Source of the DNA: Acetobacteraceae bacterium
GTDB taxonomy: Bacteria; Pseudomonadota; Alphaproteobacteria; Acetobacterales; Acetobacteraceae
Assembly (NCBI GenBank): GCA_030041375.1
Contig: JASHOA010000041.1
Span: 1-56,704, forward strand
Length of the DNA: 56,704 nt
Reading direction: 5' to 3'
The notes under the pieces are model-generated. The model searched no databases, was not told the DNA's origin, and worked only from the letters and a program-made list of their open reading frames with translations. Positions 48,392 to 56,103 of this stretch are shown one piece after another; the first letter of the stretch is position 1, and each line of letters begins with the position of its first letter. The position numbers and the translations under genes are program-made.

Positions 48392-49210
48392 GTGGCCTCG
48401 CACGCAGTCGTCTTCGAGCCCACGCCCGCCAACTCCCGCGGGCCGGGCCTCCATCGCTTCGCCAACCCGGGTCGCTTTCTCAGGCTCTCGGAGGCGCTGC
48501 TCCCGTGGCTTGCCGCCGCCGCCATTCTGCTCGGCTCGGCAGGGCTGATCTGGGGTGCCTTCTTCGCCCCGCCCGACTGGCAGCAGGGCCAGGCCGCGCG
48601 CATCATGTACGTGCACGTACCCGCCGCCTGGCTCGCCCTTTCCGGATATGTCGCCCTCGCCCTCTGCTCCGCCGCCTCGCTCGTCTGGCGCCACCCGCTC
48701 GCCGACCTCGCCGCCGCCGAAATCGGCCCGGTCGGCGCCGCCTTCGCCGCCATCTGCCTCCTCTCCGGCAGCCTCTGGGGCCGGCCGATGTGGGGCGCCT
48801 GGTGGGTGTGGGATGCCCGCCTCACCTCGATGCTCCTCCTCTTCTTCCTCTATCTCGGCCATATCGCGCTGGTGCGCGCCTTCGACGATCCGACACGCGG
48901 CTACCGGGCCGGTGCCATTCTCGCCCTCATCGGCGTCGTCGATTTACCCATCATCCATTTCAGCGTGGTCTGGTGGAACACTCTCCACCAGGGGAACAGC
49001 ATCAGCCTCTTCGCCGCCCCCAGCATCTACATCTCGATGCTCTGGCCGCTCATCCTCGCCACCCTCGGCTACAGCGCGGGCTTCGCCGCGATCGTGCTGG
49101 CACGCCTTCGCGCCGCCGTGCTGGAGCGCCGGATCGCCTCCCTCCTCCTCGCGGAAGCCGCCCGCGCGGAGCACGCATCGTTCGCCGCCGCCCCGGCACC
49201 GGCCCGATGA
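48392..49210 (+). CDS. ccmC: Heme exporter protein CcmC
   Basis: A 272-residue inner-membrane protein with six helices that presents heme to CcmE in system I cytochrome c maturation. The tryptophan-rich heme-handling motif WGAWWVWDARLTSMLLLFFL is intact, and periplasmic histidines occur in MYVHVPAAWLAL and PIIHFSVVWWN. The start is GTG 48392, 86 bp after the RHH gene. The N- and C-terminal extensions make it a little longer than E. coli CcmC (245). The partner genes ccmA and ccmB are not in the window. Confidence 0.95.
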   Translation: MASHAVVFEPTPANSRGPGLHRFANPGRFLRLSEALLPWLAAAAILLGSAGLIWGAFFAPPDWQQGQAARIMYVHVPAAWLALSGYVALALCSAASLVWRHPLADLAAAEIGPVGAAFAAICLLSGSLWGRPMWGAWWVWDARLTSMLLLFFLYLGHIALVRAFDDPTRGYRAGAILALIGVVDLPIIHFSVVWWNTLHQGNSISLFAAPSIYISMLWPLILATLGYSAGFAAIVLARLRAAVLERRIASLLLAEAARAEHASFAAAPAPAR

Positions 49211-49368
49211 ACCCGCTCCCCTTCATCCTCGCCGCCTACGCCATCGCACTCGTCGTGCCGGCGACACTCGGCTTCGCGGCCCGCGCCCGAATGCGCCGCG
49301 CCGAGCGTCGCCTGCGTGCAATCGACCCACCGAGCGCCCGCCGGCTGCGCGCCCGTGCCCGACCGTGA
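49207..49368 (+). CDS. ccmD: Heme exporter protein CcmD
   Basis: A 53-residue single-helix protein: LPFILAAYAIALVVPATLGF, then a basic cytoplasmic tail (RMRRAERRLRAID). This is the usual form of CcmD, which helps release holo-CcmE from CcmABC. It overlaps ccmC by 4 bp (ATGA) and ccmE by 4 bp (GTGA). Confidence 0.9.
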   Translation: MNPLPFILAAYAIALVVPATLGFAARARMRRAERRLRAIDPPSARRLRARARP

Positions 49369-49871
49369 CCCGCAAGCGGCGCCGCCTCATCGTGCTGCTC
49401 GCCTGTCTCGCCGGCCTCGGCACGGCAACCGGCCTCGCCCTTTCCGCCTTCTCCAGCAGCATCGTCTTCTTCGTTACCCCGACCGACCTCGCAACCAGGC
49501 CGCCGGCGGACGCCCGCCTGGTCCGCCTCGGCGGCCTCGTCCAGCAGGGCAGCGTCCAGCACGCCCTCGCCGACGGCCACCCGCTCGTCCGTTTCCGCGT
49601 GACCGACGGCCACGATTCCATCCTCGTCAGCTTCAGCGGCATCCTCCCCGGCCTCTTCCGCGAGGGCCAGGGCGTGGTCGTGCAGGGCCGCCTCGCACCC
49701 GGCGGCACCTTCGAAGCCGACCAGGTGCTCGCCCGCCACGATTCGGCCTATATGCCGAAAGCCCTGGTCGAAGCGCTGAAGAAGCGCGGCCTCTGGAACC
49801 CGAGCGCCGGCCCGCCGCCGCCGCCCGCAACCTGGGACACGATGCGCATTCCCACCAAGAGCGGAGGCTGA
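49365..49871 (+). CDS. ccmE: Cytochrome c maturation heme chaperone CcmE
   Basis: A 168-residue periplasmic OB-fold heme chaperone anchored by RRLIVLLACLAGLGTATGLA. The heme-binding His is in VLARHDSAYMPKAL, where HDSAYMP replaces the more common HDExYxP but keeps His and Tyr. VRLGGLVQQGSV and VSFSGILPGLFREGQGVVVQ are family blocks. GTG start overlapping ccmD stop. The C-terminal tail is Pro-rich. Confidence 0.93.
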   Translation: MTRKRRRLIVLLACLAGLGTATGLALSAFSSSIVFFVTPTDLATRPPADARLVRLGGLVQQGSVQHALADGHPLVRFRVTDGHDSILVSFSGILPGLFREGQGVVVQGRLAPGGTFEADQVLARHDSAYMPKALVEALKKRGLWNPSAGPPPPPATWDTMRIPTKSGG

Positions 49872-49881
49872 CCGAACGTCG

Positions 49882-51873
49882 ATGATCCCGGAACTCGGCA
49901 ACTTCGCTCTCGCTCTCGCCTGCTGCCTCGCCGCCGCTCAGGCGGTGCTGCTGCTGCTCGGCGCCGAGCGCAGGGACGCGCGTCTGATGGCGATGGCGCC
50001 CGGTCTCGCCTTCGGCCAGCTCATCGCCATCGCAACCTCGTTCGCCGCCCTCGCCTGGAGCAACGCGATCTCCGACTTCTCGGTCCAGAACGTCGCCGCC
50101 TTCAGCCAGAGCCAGGCGCCGCTCTTCTACAAACTCACCGGCACCTGGGGAAACCACGACGGCTCGATCCTCCTCTGGTGCCTCGTGCTCGCCATCTGCG
50201 GCGCCACCGTCGGCGCCTTCGGTGCCAACCTTCCGGCCACCCTCCGCGCCCGGGTGATCGGCGTCATGGGCGCCGTCGCCGCCGGCTTCCTTCTCTTCGC
50301 CCTCACCGCCTCCAATCCCTTCACACGCCTCTCGCCGCCGCCGATGCAGGGCCAGGGCATGAACCCGCTCTTGCAGGACCCGGCGCTCGCCATCCATCCG
50401 CCGATCCTCTATCTCGGCTATGTCGGCTTCTCCGTTCCCTTCGCCTTCGCCATCGCCGCCCTCCTCGAACGCCGCGTCGATGCCGCCTGGGGCCGCTGGG
50501 TCAGGCCCTGGGCTCTCACCTCCTGGTGCTTCCTCACCTGCGGCATCGCCCTCGGCTCCTGGTGGGCCTACTACGATCTCGGCTGGGGCGGCTTCTGGTT
50601 CTGGGACCCGGTGGAGAACTCCTCTCTGCTCCCCTGGCTCACCGGGACCGCGCTGCTGCACTCCGCGATCGTCGTCGAAAAGCGCGAATCCCTCAAAGTC
50701 TGGTCGGTGCTGCTCGCCATCGTCACCTTCTCGCTCAGCCTTTCCGGCACCTTCCTCACCCGCTCCGGCATCCTGAATTCCGTGCACGCCTTTGCCGTCG
50801 CCCCGACACGCGGCCTCTTCATTCTCGCCCTCCTCGGCCTCGTCATCGTGCCGAGCCTGCTGCTCTTTGCCTTCCGCGCCCCCATCCTCGCCCCCGCCGG
50901 CCTGTTCGCTCCCGTCTCGCGGGAAGGCGCGATCGTGCTCAACAACATCCTGCTCTGTTCCATCGCCGCCGTCGTCTTCACCGGCACGCTCTACCCGCCC
51001 TTCGCCGCCTTGGTCGCTGGCGAGCAGCTTTCGGTCGGCGCCCCCTTCTTCAATTCCACCGTCCTCCCGCTCGCCATCCCGCTCGTCCTCGCCATGTCGC
51101 TCGGCCCCACTCTTTCCTGGAAGCGCGCCGCGCTGTTCCCTGCCCTCCTCCGCCTCTGGTGGGTCGCGCTCGCCGCCGCCGCCGTCGGCATCATCGTCGC
51201 CCTCGGCTGGCACGGCCTCGCGGCCCTCGGCTTTGCCGGCAGCACCTGGCTCATTCTCGGCGCCATCCGCGACATTGCCGCTCGTGTCCGCCTCTTCCGC
51301 CTTCCCCTCTCCGAGAGCCTCTCCCGCCTCGCCGGCGTCCCGCTTGGCGCCATCGGCGCCGCCATCGCCCATGCCGGCCTCGGCGTCACCATCGCCGGCA
51401 TCAGCGGCATGACATTCGCCGCCCAGCGCGTCGTCTTCCTCCATCCCGGCCAGGCCACCGACTTCGCCGGCTATCACTGGGCTCTCACCGCACTCGATCA
51501 TGTGCCCGGGCCTGACTTCAACGCCGAGGTGGCAACGCTTCCGGCCAGCCGCGACGGCCGCATCGTCGCCGTGCTGCATCCGGCCGACCACACGTTCCCC
51601 GTGCAGGGAACCGACGTCACCGACACCGCCATCCGCACCAACCTGGTGGTCGATCTCTACACCGCCCTCGGAGCCGTGCATGACGGCGGCGCCGAGGTCC
51701 GCCTCCGCTACGATCCTCTCGCCCCCTGGATCTGGCTCGGCGCGCTGGTCATGGCCGCGGGCGGCGGGCTTTCGCTCGCCGATCGACGCCTGCGCGTCGG
51801 TGCCCCGGCCCGCCGGCCCTCCTTGCCATCACCCCCTGGGGGAGGGCGGCGGCCGGCACGAGCCGCCGGGTGA
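49882..51873 (+). CDS. ccmF: Heme lyase CcmF
   Basis: A 663-residue membrane protein with about 14 helices, the core of the heme ligation complex. The WWD domain is GWGGFWFWDPVENSSLLPWL. NVAAFSQSQAPLFYKLTGTW and NHDGSILLWCLVLA contain conserved residues, and periplasmic heme-ligand histidines appear in ALAIHPPILYLGY and TALLHSAIVVEK. The C-terminal 15 or so residues (PSPPGGGRRPARAAG) and the stop codon are encoded by a REP-like repeat rather than by normal ccmF sequence, so the native end was probably lost or extended by it. Confidence 0.95.
   Translation: MIPELGNFALALACCLAAAQAVLLLLGAERRDARLMAMAPGLAFGQLIAIATSFAALAWSNAISDFSVQNVAAFSQSQAPLFYKLTGTWGNHDGSILLWCLVLAICGATVGAFGANLPATLRARVIGVMGAVAAGFLLFALTASNPFTRLSPPPMQGQGMNPLLQDPALAIHPPILYLGYVGFSVPFAFAIAALLERRVDAAWGRWVRPWALTSWCFLTCGIALGSWWAYYDLGWGGFWFWDPVENSSLLPWLTGTALLHSAIVVEKRESLKVWSVLLAIVTFSLSLSGTFLTRSGILNSVHAFAVAPTRGLFILALLGLVIVPSLLLFAFRAPILAPAGLFAPVSREGAIVLNNILLCSIAAVVFTGTLYPPFAALVAGEQLSVGAPFFNSTVLPLAIPLVLAMSLGPTLSWKRAALFPALLRLWWVALAAAAVGIIVALGWHGLAALGFAGSTWLILGAIRDIAARVRLFRLPLSESLSRLAGVPLGAIGAAIAHAGLGVTIAGISGMTFAAQRVVFLHPGQATDFAGYHWALTALDHVPGPDFNAEVATLPASRDGRIVAVLHPADHTFPVQGTDVTDTAIRTNLVVDLYTALGAVHDGGAEVRLRYDPLAPWIWLGALVMAAGGGLSLADRRLRVGAPARRPSLPSPPGGGRRPARAAG
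51827..51873 (+). repeat. REP-like repeat overlapping the 3' end of ccmF
   Basis: ATCACCCCCTGGGGGAGGGC, then GGCGGCCGGCACGAGCCGCC and GGGTGAGGG. The hairpin and the CACCC...GGGTGAGGG framework match the repeat after acs (39854-39946) and that after the tRNA. It supplies the TGA stop of ccmF. Confidence 0.6.
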
Positions 51874-51879
51874 GGGAAG

Positions 51880-52443
51880 ATGGAACGCCTGGCCATTCGC
51901 CGCCGGCCTCTGCTTCTCCTCCCGCTCGCGGTCGTCGTCGTGGCCGGCGTCGGCTTCGTCGAGCTGCTGCAACAGGCGAAAGAGGGCCGCTACAACCCGC
52001 ACAAGGTGCCGAATCTCCTGGTCGGCCATCCCGTGCCCGCTTTCACGACCGGGCCCGCCCCACCCGGCACCGGCTTCTCCGCCGCCGACTTCCAGCATCT
52101 CTCCCACCCGGTGCTCGTCAATTTCTTCGCCTCCTGGTGCCTCCCCTGCCACGCCGAGGCGCCACTTCTGACCGAACTCAAAGACCATGGCGTAGCGATC
52201 TGGGGTATCGACTATTCGGACTCCAAAGCAGCGTTCCACGGCTTCCTCGCCGCCGACGGCAACCCGTTCACCCGCCTCGGCGACGACCCGAACGGCGCTG
52301 CCGCCGTCGCCTGGGGCATCAGCGGCGTGCCGGAAAGCTTTCTCGTCGATCGTGAGGGAATCATCCGCTGGCATCTCGGCGGCCCGCTCTCGCCCCCGGT
52401 CGTCGCCGACACCCTGATGCCCCTGCTTCACAAATTCGCCTGA
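51880..52443 (+). CDS. ccmG: Thiol:disulfide interchange protein CcmG/DsbE
   Basis: A 187-residue membrane-anchored thioredoxin-like protein that keeps apocytochrome cysteines reduced. The anchor is LLLLPLAVVVVAGVGFVELL and the active site LVNFFASWCLPCHAEAPLL (WCxPC). GISGVPESFLVDREGIIRWH contains the conserved cis-Pro region. The stop overlaps the next start by one base (52443). Normal length. Confidence 0.95.
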   Translation: MERLAIRRRPLLLLPLAVVVVAGVGFVELLQQAKEGRYNPHKVPNLLVGHPVPAFTTGPAPPGTGFSAADFQHLSHPVLVNFFASWCLPCHAEAPLLTELKDHGVAIWGIDYSDSKAAFHGFLAADGNPFTRLGDDPNGAAAVAWGISGVPESFLVDREGIIRWHLGGPLSPPVVADTLMPLLHKFA

Positions 52444-52889
52444 TGCGCCGGCTTCTTCCGCTCCTGTTGATCCTCCTCTCGGCGCTCCCCTGCTCGGCCG
52501 CCACTCCTATCCTGACCCCGGCCCTGACCCCGGCCGAGGAAGCACGCGCCACGGCCATCGGCAGCCAGCTCCGGTGCCTCGTCTGCCAGAACGAGAGCGT
52601 CGAGGAATCGAGCGCCACGCTGGCCGCCAATATCCGCCAGATCATTCGCGAGCAGGTCGCCGCCGGCCGCACCAATCATCAGATCATGCAGTGGATGACC
52701 GCCCGCTACGGCGACTTCATCCGCCTCGACCCGCCCTTCAACCGTCTCACCCTCCTGCTATGGGCAGTCCCCGTTCTCGCCCCCGCGCTCGGTCTCGGCA
52801 TCGCCTTCGCCGCCTCCCGCCAGCGTCGCCCTCCGCCCGCCCCCCTCACCGAGGCCGAAAAATCCCGGCTCGCCGCCCTCCTCGAGTAA
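52443..52889 (+). CDS. ccmH: Cytochrome c-type biogenesis protein CcmH/CycL
   Basis: A 148-residue protein with a signal sequence (LLPLLLILLSALPCSAATPI), the redox motif IGSQLRCLVCQNESVEESSA (LRCxxCQ) and a C-terminal membrane helix (LTLLLWAVPVLAPALGLGIA). It holds the apocytochrome as a mixed disulfide before heme ligation. This is the short CcmH form typical of alphaproteobacteria, with CcmI as a separate protein. Confidence 0.95.
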   Translation: MRRLLPLLLILLSALPCSAATPILTPALTPAEEARATAIGSQLRCLVCQNESVEESSATLAANIRQIIREQVAAGRTNHQIMQWMTARYGDFIRLDPPFNRLTLLLWAVPVLAPALGLGIAFAASRQRRPPPAPLTEAEKSRLAALLE

Positions 52890-52896
52890 CGTCCCG

Positions 52897-53619
52897 GTGA
52901 TGCTCTGGATCCTCTTCGTCGCTCTCTCGATAGCGGCGCTCGCCCCGGCCGCCATCTTCTTCGCCCGCGGCCGCGGTGATCGTGGCCGCCAGGCCGCCGC
53001 CCTCGCTCTGCACCGCCAGCAACTCGCGGAGATCGACCGCGAGCGCGATGATGGCCGGATCGACCCCGCCGAGCATGCCGCAGCCATCCTCGAAATCGAA
53101 CGCCGCCTTCTCGCCGCCGCGGCAGAACAGGATCCGGCGCCCCAGGCGCGCCTTCGCCCGCTCGCCCTCGCCGCCATCCTCGCGGCCGTTCCCCTCGCCG
53201 CCCTCGTCCTCTACCTGCCCTGGGGAGACCCCGGTCTGCCGGCCGCGCCGATCGCCCCGCGCCTCGCCGCCCAACAGGCAGAAAAGCTGCAAATGCAGCA
53301 GCTTGTTGTCACTCTCCAACATCGCCTCAAGGAACTCGATCCGAAATCGGCGGAAGCGCGGCAGGGCCTGTTGCTGCTCGGCCGGGCGGACGCCGACCTT
53401 GGCGACTTTGCCGCCGCCGCCACAGCCTGGCGCCAGGCGCTGGCGGCGAAATTCGACCCCGCACTTGCCGCCGCCGCAGCCGAGGCCGAAACCCGCGCCG
53501 CCGGCCGGGTCGATGCCCAGGCCGCCAGGCTGTTCCGCGCCTCGCTCGCCAAATCGCCGGCCGACGCGCCCTGGTCCGCTCTCGCCCGCGCCCGCCTGGC
53601 CCAGGCCGACGATCGCTGA
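52897..53619 (+). CDS. ccmI: Cytochrome c biogenesis protein CcmI/CycH
   Basis: A 240-residue protein with two N-terminal membrane helices flanking LALHRQQLAEIDRERDDGRI and IERRLLAA, then a periplasmic TPR-like helical region (GLLLLGRADADLGDFAAAAT, AWRQALAAKFDP). It binds apocytochrome C-termini for the CcmFHI ligase. GTG 52897 or ATG 52900 may start it. It is the main-operon copy; a paralogue lies at 27966. Its stop overlaps the birA frame (CTGA). Confidence 0.9.
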   Translation: MMLWILFVALSIAALAPAAIFFARGRGDRGRQAAALALHRQQLAEIDRERDDGRIDPAEHAAAILEIERRLLAAAAEQDPAPQARLRPLALAAILAAVPLAALVLYLPWGDPGLPAAPIAPRLAAQQAEKLQMQQLVVTLQHRLKELDPKSAEARQGLLLLGRADADLGDFAAAATAWRQALAAKFDPALAAAAAEAETRAAGRVDAQAARLFRASLAKSPADAPWSALARARLAQADDR

Positions 53620-54431
53620 GGCCCGGCATTCCCGCCATCTGGCACGACGAACTCGACTCCACCAACGAAGAGGCGCACCGCCTCGCCGAGAGCGGCGCGC
53701 CGAACTTCACGGCCGTTGCCGCCCTCCGCCAGACGGCCGGCAAAGGCCAGCATGGCCGGACCTGGATCAGCCTGCCTGGCAACCTGCACGCCTCTTTTCT
53801 GCTCCGCCCCGCCCCCCCGCCCCCGGACACGCCGCGGCTCGGCTTCGCCGCCGCGCTCGCAGTCGCGGACACCCTCGCCCACACCCTTCACCCGACTCTC
53901 AGCCCTCGTCTCAAGTGGCCGAACGATGTCCTCCTCGCCGGCGGCAAGATCGCCGGCATCCTCCTCGAAAGCGCCCCCGGCCGGGTCGTGATCGGCATCG
54001 GCATCAATCTAGCCGCTGCGCCCTCCGACACCCCCTATCCGGCCGAAGCCCTGTCCACCTTCGTCTCTCCCCCGACCCCCGCCGAAACCCTCCCGCTCCT
54101 CGAATCCTCCCTGCGCCGTTGGCTCCTCCGGCTCGAGCGCGATGGATTCGGAGCCATCTCCTCTGCCTGGCTCGCCCTCGGCCCCCTGCCCGGCCAGGAA
54201 CTGCGCCTGCGTATCGGCGCGGAAACCGTCTCCGGACGCTTCGCCGGTCTCGGCCCGGGCGGCGAGCTTCTCCTCGCAACCCCCACCGGAACGCGAAAAA
54301 TAGTCTCCGGCGAAATCCTCGCTCCGGCCCCCGCGATGCCCGAACTGCCGCCGGAGATCAGTGGCCCTCCCGGCCCCGAGCCGACCCGCTATGGCGACTG
54401 GCAATACAAAGGCCGTGTCAGCGATTTTTAG
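53616..54431 (+). CDS. birA: Biotin-[acetyl-CoA-carboxylase] ligase, apparent CTG start
   Basis: A 271-residue catalytic BirA without the N-terminal DNA-binding domain. IWHDELDSTNEEAHRLAESG, RQTAGKGQHGRTWIS (biotinyl-AMP loop, GRGRxGRxW-like), LKWPNDVLLAGGKIAGILLE and IGIGINLAAA give a complete ligase core. It attaches biotin to the carboxyl carrier protein. There is no ATG, GTG or TTG in frame before the conserved core. The likeliest start is CTG 53616, overlapping the ccmI stop as CTGA, like the other coupled starts in this operon; ATT 53628 is another possibility. Its TAG stop is the edge of a truncated MITE. Confidence 0.82.
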   Translation: MRPGIPAIWHDELDSTNEEAHRLAESGAPNFTAVAALRQTAGKGQHGRTWISLPGNLHASFLLRPAPPPPDTPRLGFAAALAVADTLAHTLHPTLSPRLKWPNDVLLAGGKIAGILLESAPGRVVIGIGINLAAAPSDTPYPAEALSTFVSPPTPAETLPLLESSLRRWLLRLERDGFGAISSAWLALGPLPGQELRLRIGAETVSGRFAGLGPGGELLLATPTGTRKIVSGEILAPAPAMPELPPEISGPPGPEPTRYGDWQYKGRVSDF

Positions 54432-54469
54432 CCCGCGATCGCCCGAGGCGGAATCGTCGGAGGGCGTGA
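54429..54469 (+). repeat. MITE copy 4 (truncated)
   Basis: The first 41 bp (TAGCCCGCGATCGCCCGAGG onward to GGGCGTGA) are identical to copies 1 and 3; after that the sequence diverges. The left TA is preceded by TTT, not C, and forms the stop codon of birA. The remaining 64 bp are lost. Confidence 0.8.
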
Positions 54470-54535
54470 GCTGCTGGCAGCCGCGCTCCGCCCCCTCGGC
54501 CGCCGGTCGTCGCCGAGCGGCCACGCTTCGCGGCG

Positions 54536-55387
54536 CTATCCCGCCTGATCCCGCCGCGCCAGCGCCGCCTTCAGCGTGTTTTCGAGGAGGCAGGCGATCG
54601 TCATCGGCCCGACCCCGCCCGGCACCGGCGTGATGGCACCGGCAACGCCGAGTGCCTCGGCAAAGGCGACATCGCCCGTAAGCCGCCCGTCCGCCAGCCG
54701 GTTGATGCCGACATCGATCACCACCGCATCGGTGCCGATCCAGTCCCCGCGCACCAGTTCCGCACGCCCCGTGGCGGCGATGAGAATTTCCGCCCGGCGG
54801 CATTCGGCCGGCAAATCCCGCGTCCGCGAGTGCGCCACCGTCACCGTCGCATCAGCGGCCGTCAGCAGCAGGGCGAGCGGCCGGCCAACCAGCCTGGAAC
54901 GGCCGATCACCAGCGCCCGCGCCCCGGACGTGGAGACATCGGCCGCCGCCAGCAGCTTCATCACGCCGAGCGGGGTGCAGGGAACGAGGAAGGGCGCGCC
55001 GCCCGCCAGACGCCCCGCATTCACCGCCGTCAGCCCATCCACGTCCTTCGCCGGGTCGATTGCCTCGATCACCGCCCGCTGGCGAATGGTTCCGGGCAGC
55101 GGTAGCTGCACCAGGATGCCGTCCACCGACCGCTCTTCATTCAGCCGCCCGACCTCGCCCAGCACCTCCATCTCGCTGACGCTCGCCGGCAACCGGATCG
55201 TCTCGACCGCCACGCCCACTTGCCGCGCTGCCCGGTCCTTGTTCCGCACATAGACCGCCGAGGCCGGGTCGTTGCCGGCCAGCACGATTGAAAGCCGCGG
55301 CGCCAGGCCCGCCACGGCAATTCGGCGAGCGGTCCCTGCATTGAGGGCGGCGGCAACCGCCCTGCCATCGATGACGCGCGCCGGCAC
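54536..55387 (-). CDS. folD: Bifunctional methylenetetrahydrofolate dehydrogenase/cyclohydrolase
   Basis: A 283-residue FolD interconverting methylene-, methenyl- and formyl-tetrahydrofolate with NADP. SAVYVRNKDRAARQVG carries the catalytic Tyr-x3-Lys, DGILVQLPLP the folate loop and VIGRSRLVGRPLALLL the dinucleotide region. ITPVPGGVGPMTIACLLENT is the C-terminal signature, all intact. Length is normal. The start is GTG 55387, 7 bp after the yggT stop, so both are cotranscribed. Confidence 0.95.
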   Translation of the reverse strand: MPARVIDGRAVAAALNAGTARRIAVAGLAPRLSIVLAGNDPASAVYVRNKDRAARQVGVAVETIRLPASVSEMEVLGEVGRLNEERSVDGILVQLPLPGTIRQRAVIEAIDPAKDVDGLTAVNAGRLAGGAPFLVPCTPLGVMKLLAAADVSTSGARALVIGRSRLVGRPLALLLTAADATVTVAHSRTRDLPAECRRAEILIAATGRAELVRGDWIGTDAVVIDVGINRLADGRLTGDVAFAEALGVAGAITPVPGGVGPMTIACLLENTLKAALARRDQAG

Positions 55388-55394
55388 GCGGGCG

Positions 55395-55688
55395 TCACAT
55401 GCGAAGGACGGAGAAAAAGACTTCCGCCAGCAGCATCTGCAGGAACCAGAGCAGAATGATCAGGATCACTGGACTGACGTCGATGCTGCCGAAATTGGGC
55501 AGGACGTTGCGGATCGGCCTGAGTGCCGGCTCGGTAATGCGATAGAGGAAATCGCCGATCGTCCAGACGATGTGGTTGCGGGTATCCAGCACGCCGAAGG
55601 CCGCCAGCATGCTGAACACCGCGGCGATGATCACGACCCAGATGTAAAGGTGAATCAGCTCGTTGATGAGCCAGTAGAACGGGTACAT
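55395..55688 (-). CDS. YggT family membrane protein
   Basis: A 97-residue protein with two membrane helices: [20 protein letters not shown] and [20 protein letters not shown]. The conserved loop between them, [20 protein letters not shown], ends FGSIDVSP; TEPxLxPIRxxxPxxGxxDxSP is the YggT signature. It is linked in other bacteria to cell shape, osmotic stress or division, mechanism unclear. First gene of a pair with folD. Confidence 0.92.
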   Translation of the reverse strand: MYPFYWLINELIHLYIWVVIIAAVFSMLAAFGVLDTRNHIVWTIGDFLYRITEPALRPIRNVLPNFGSIDVSPVILIILLWFLQMLLAEVFFSVLRM

Positions 55689-55831
55689 CGGGCGGAGCCT
55701 TTGCCGGGCGGGCGGAAGCTAGCCACGCGCCAGTGCCAAGGCAACCATCGCCTGGCAGGCAAGCGTTGCCTGGCAGGCGACCGTCGCCTTGACTCGTCCT
55801 TGCCGCTTTCCCATTGTCCGCCCGCCTGCCA

Positions 55832-55907
55832 GGGGCTGTAGCTCAGCTGGGAGAGCGCCTCGTTCGCAATGAGGAGGTCAGGGGTTCGATCCCCCTCAGC
55901 TCCACCA
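55832..55907 (+). tRNA. tRNA-Ala (anticodon CGC)
   Basis: A full cloverleaf: acceptor GGGGCTG / CAGCTCC, D arm GCTC...GAGC and an anticodon stem CCTCG / TGAGG with loop TTCGCAA, which puts CGC at positions 34-36 and reads alanine GCG codons. The T arm is AGGGG TTCGATC CCCCT, with encoded CCA. The anticodon stem has one G-T wobble pair. It stands alone, upstream of a decayed IS481 element. Confidence 0.95.
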
Positions 55908-55945
55908 TCCCCATCCAGCTCCCCCCTCCCGAAACAAATCCCCCC

Positions 55946-56020
55946 TCTCCCTCTGGGAACACCAACTCTCCCCTCTCCCTCTAGGAGAGGGGCCGGGGGT
56001 GAGGGAGAGAGGGGCCGGGG
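55946..56020. repeat. REP-like repeats after the tRNA gene
   Basis: Several alternating copies of CCCCTCTCCCTCT and its complement GAGAGGGGCCGGGGGTG. The best hairpin is 55970-55992 (CCCCTCTCC, 5-nt centre, GGAGAGGGG). Related GC-rich frameworks occur at 39854 and 51827. It marks a recombination-prone junction with the IS481 relic. Confidence 0.65.
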
Positions 56021-56103
56021 GTGGGTCCAGACCGGGTAGATTCCCGACAAATTAGACCGGGTTGATGGTCGAGGGGTTAAATTGCATCGGAGGGAGGGCC
56101 GCC

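Noticed and set aside
49633-51681. 682-residue minus-strand frame opposite ccmE-ccmF
   Set aside because: Low-complexity Gly/Glu/Asp-rich shadow of ccmF; no start context.
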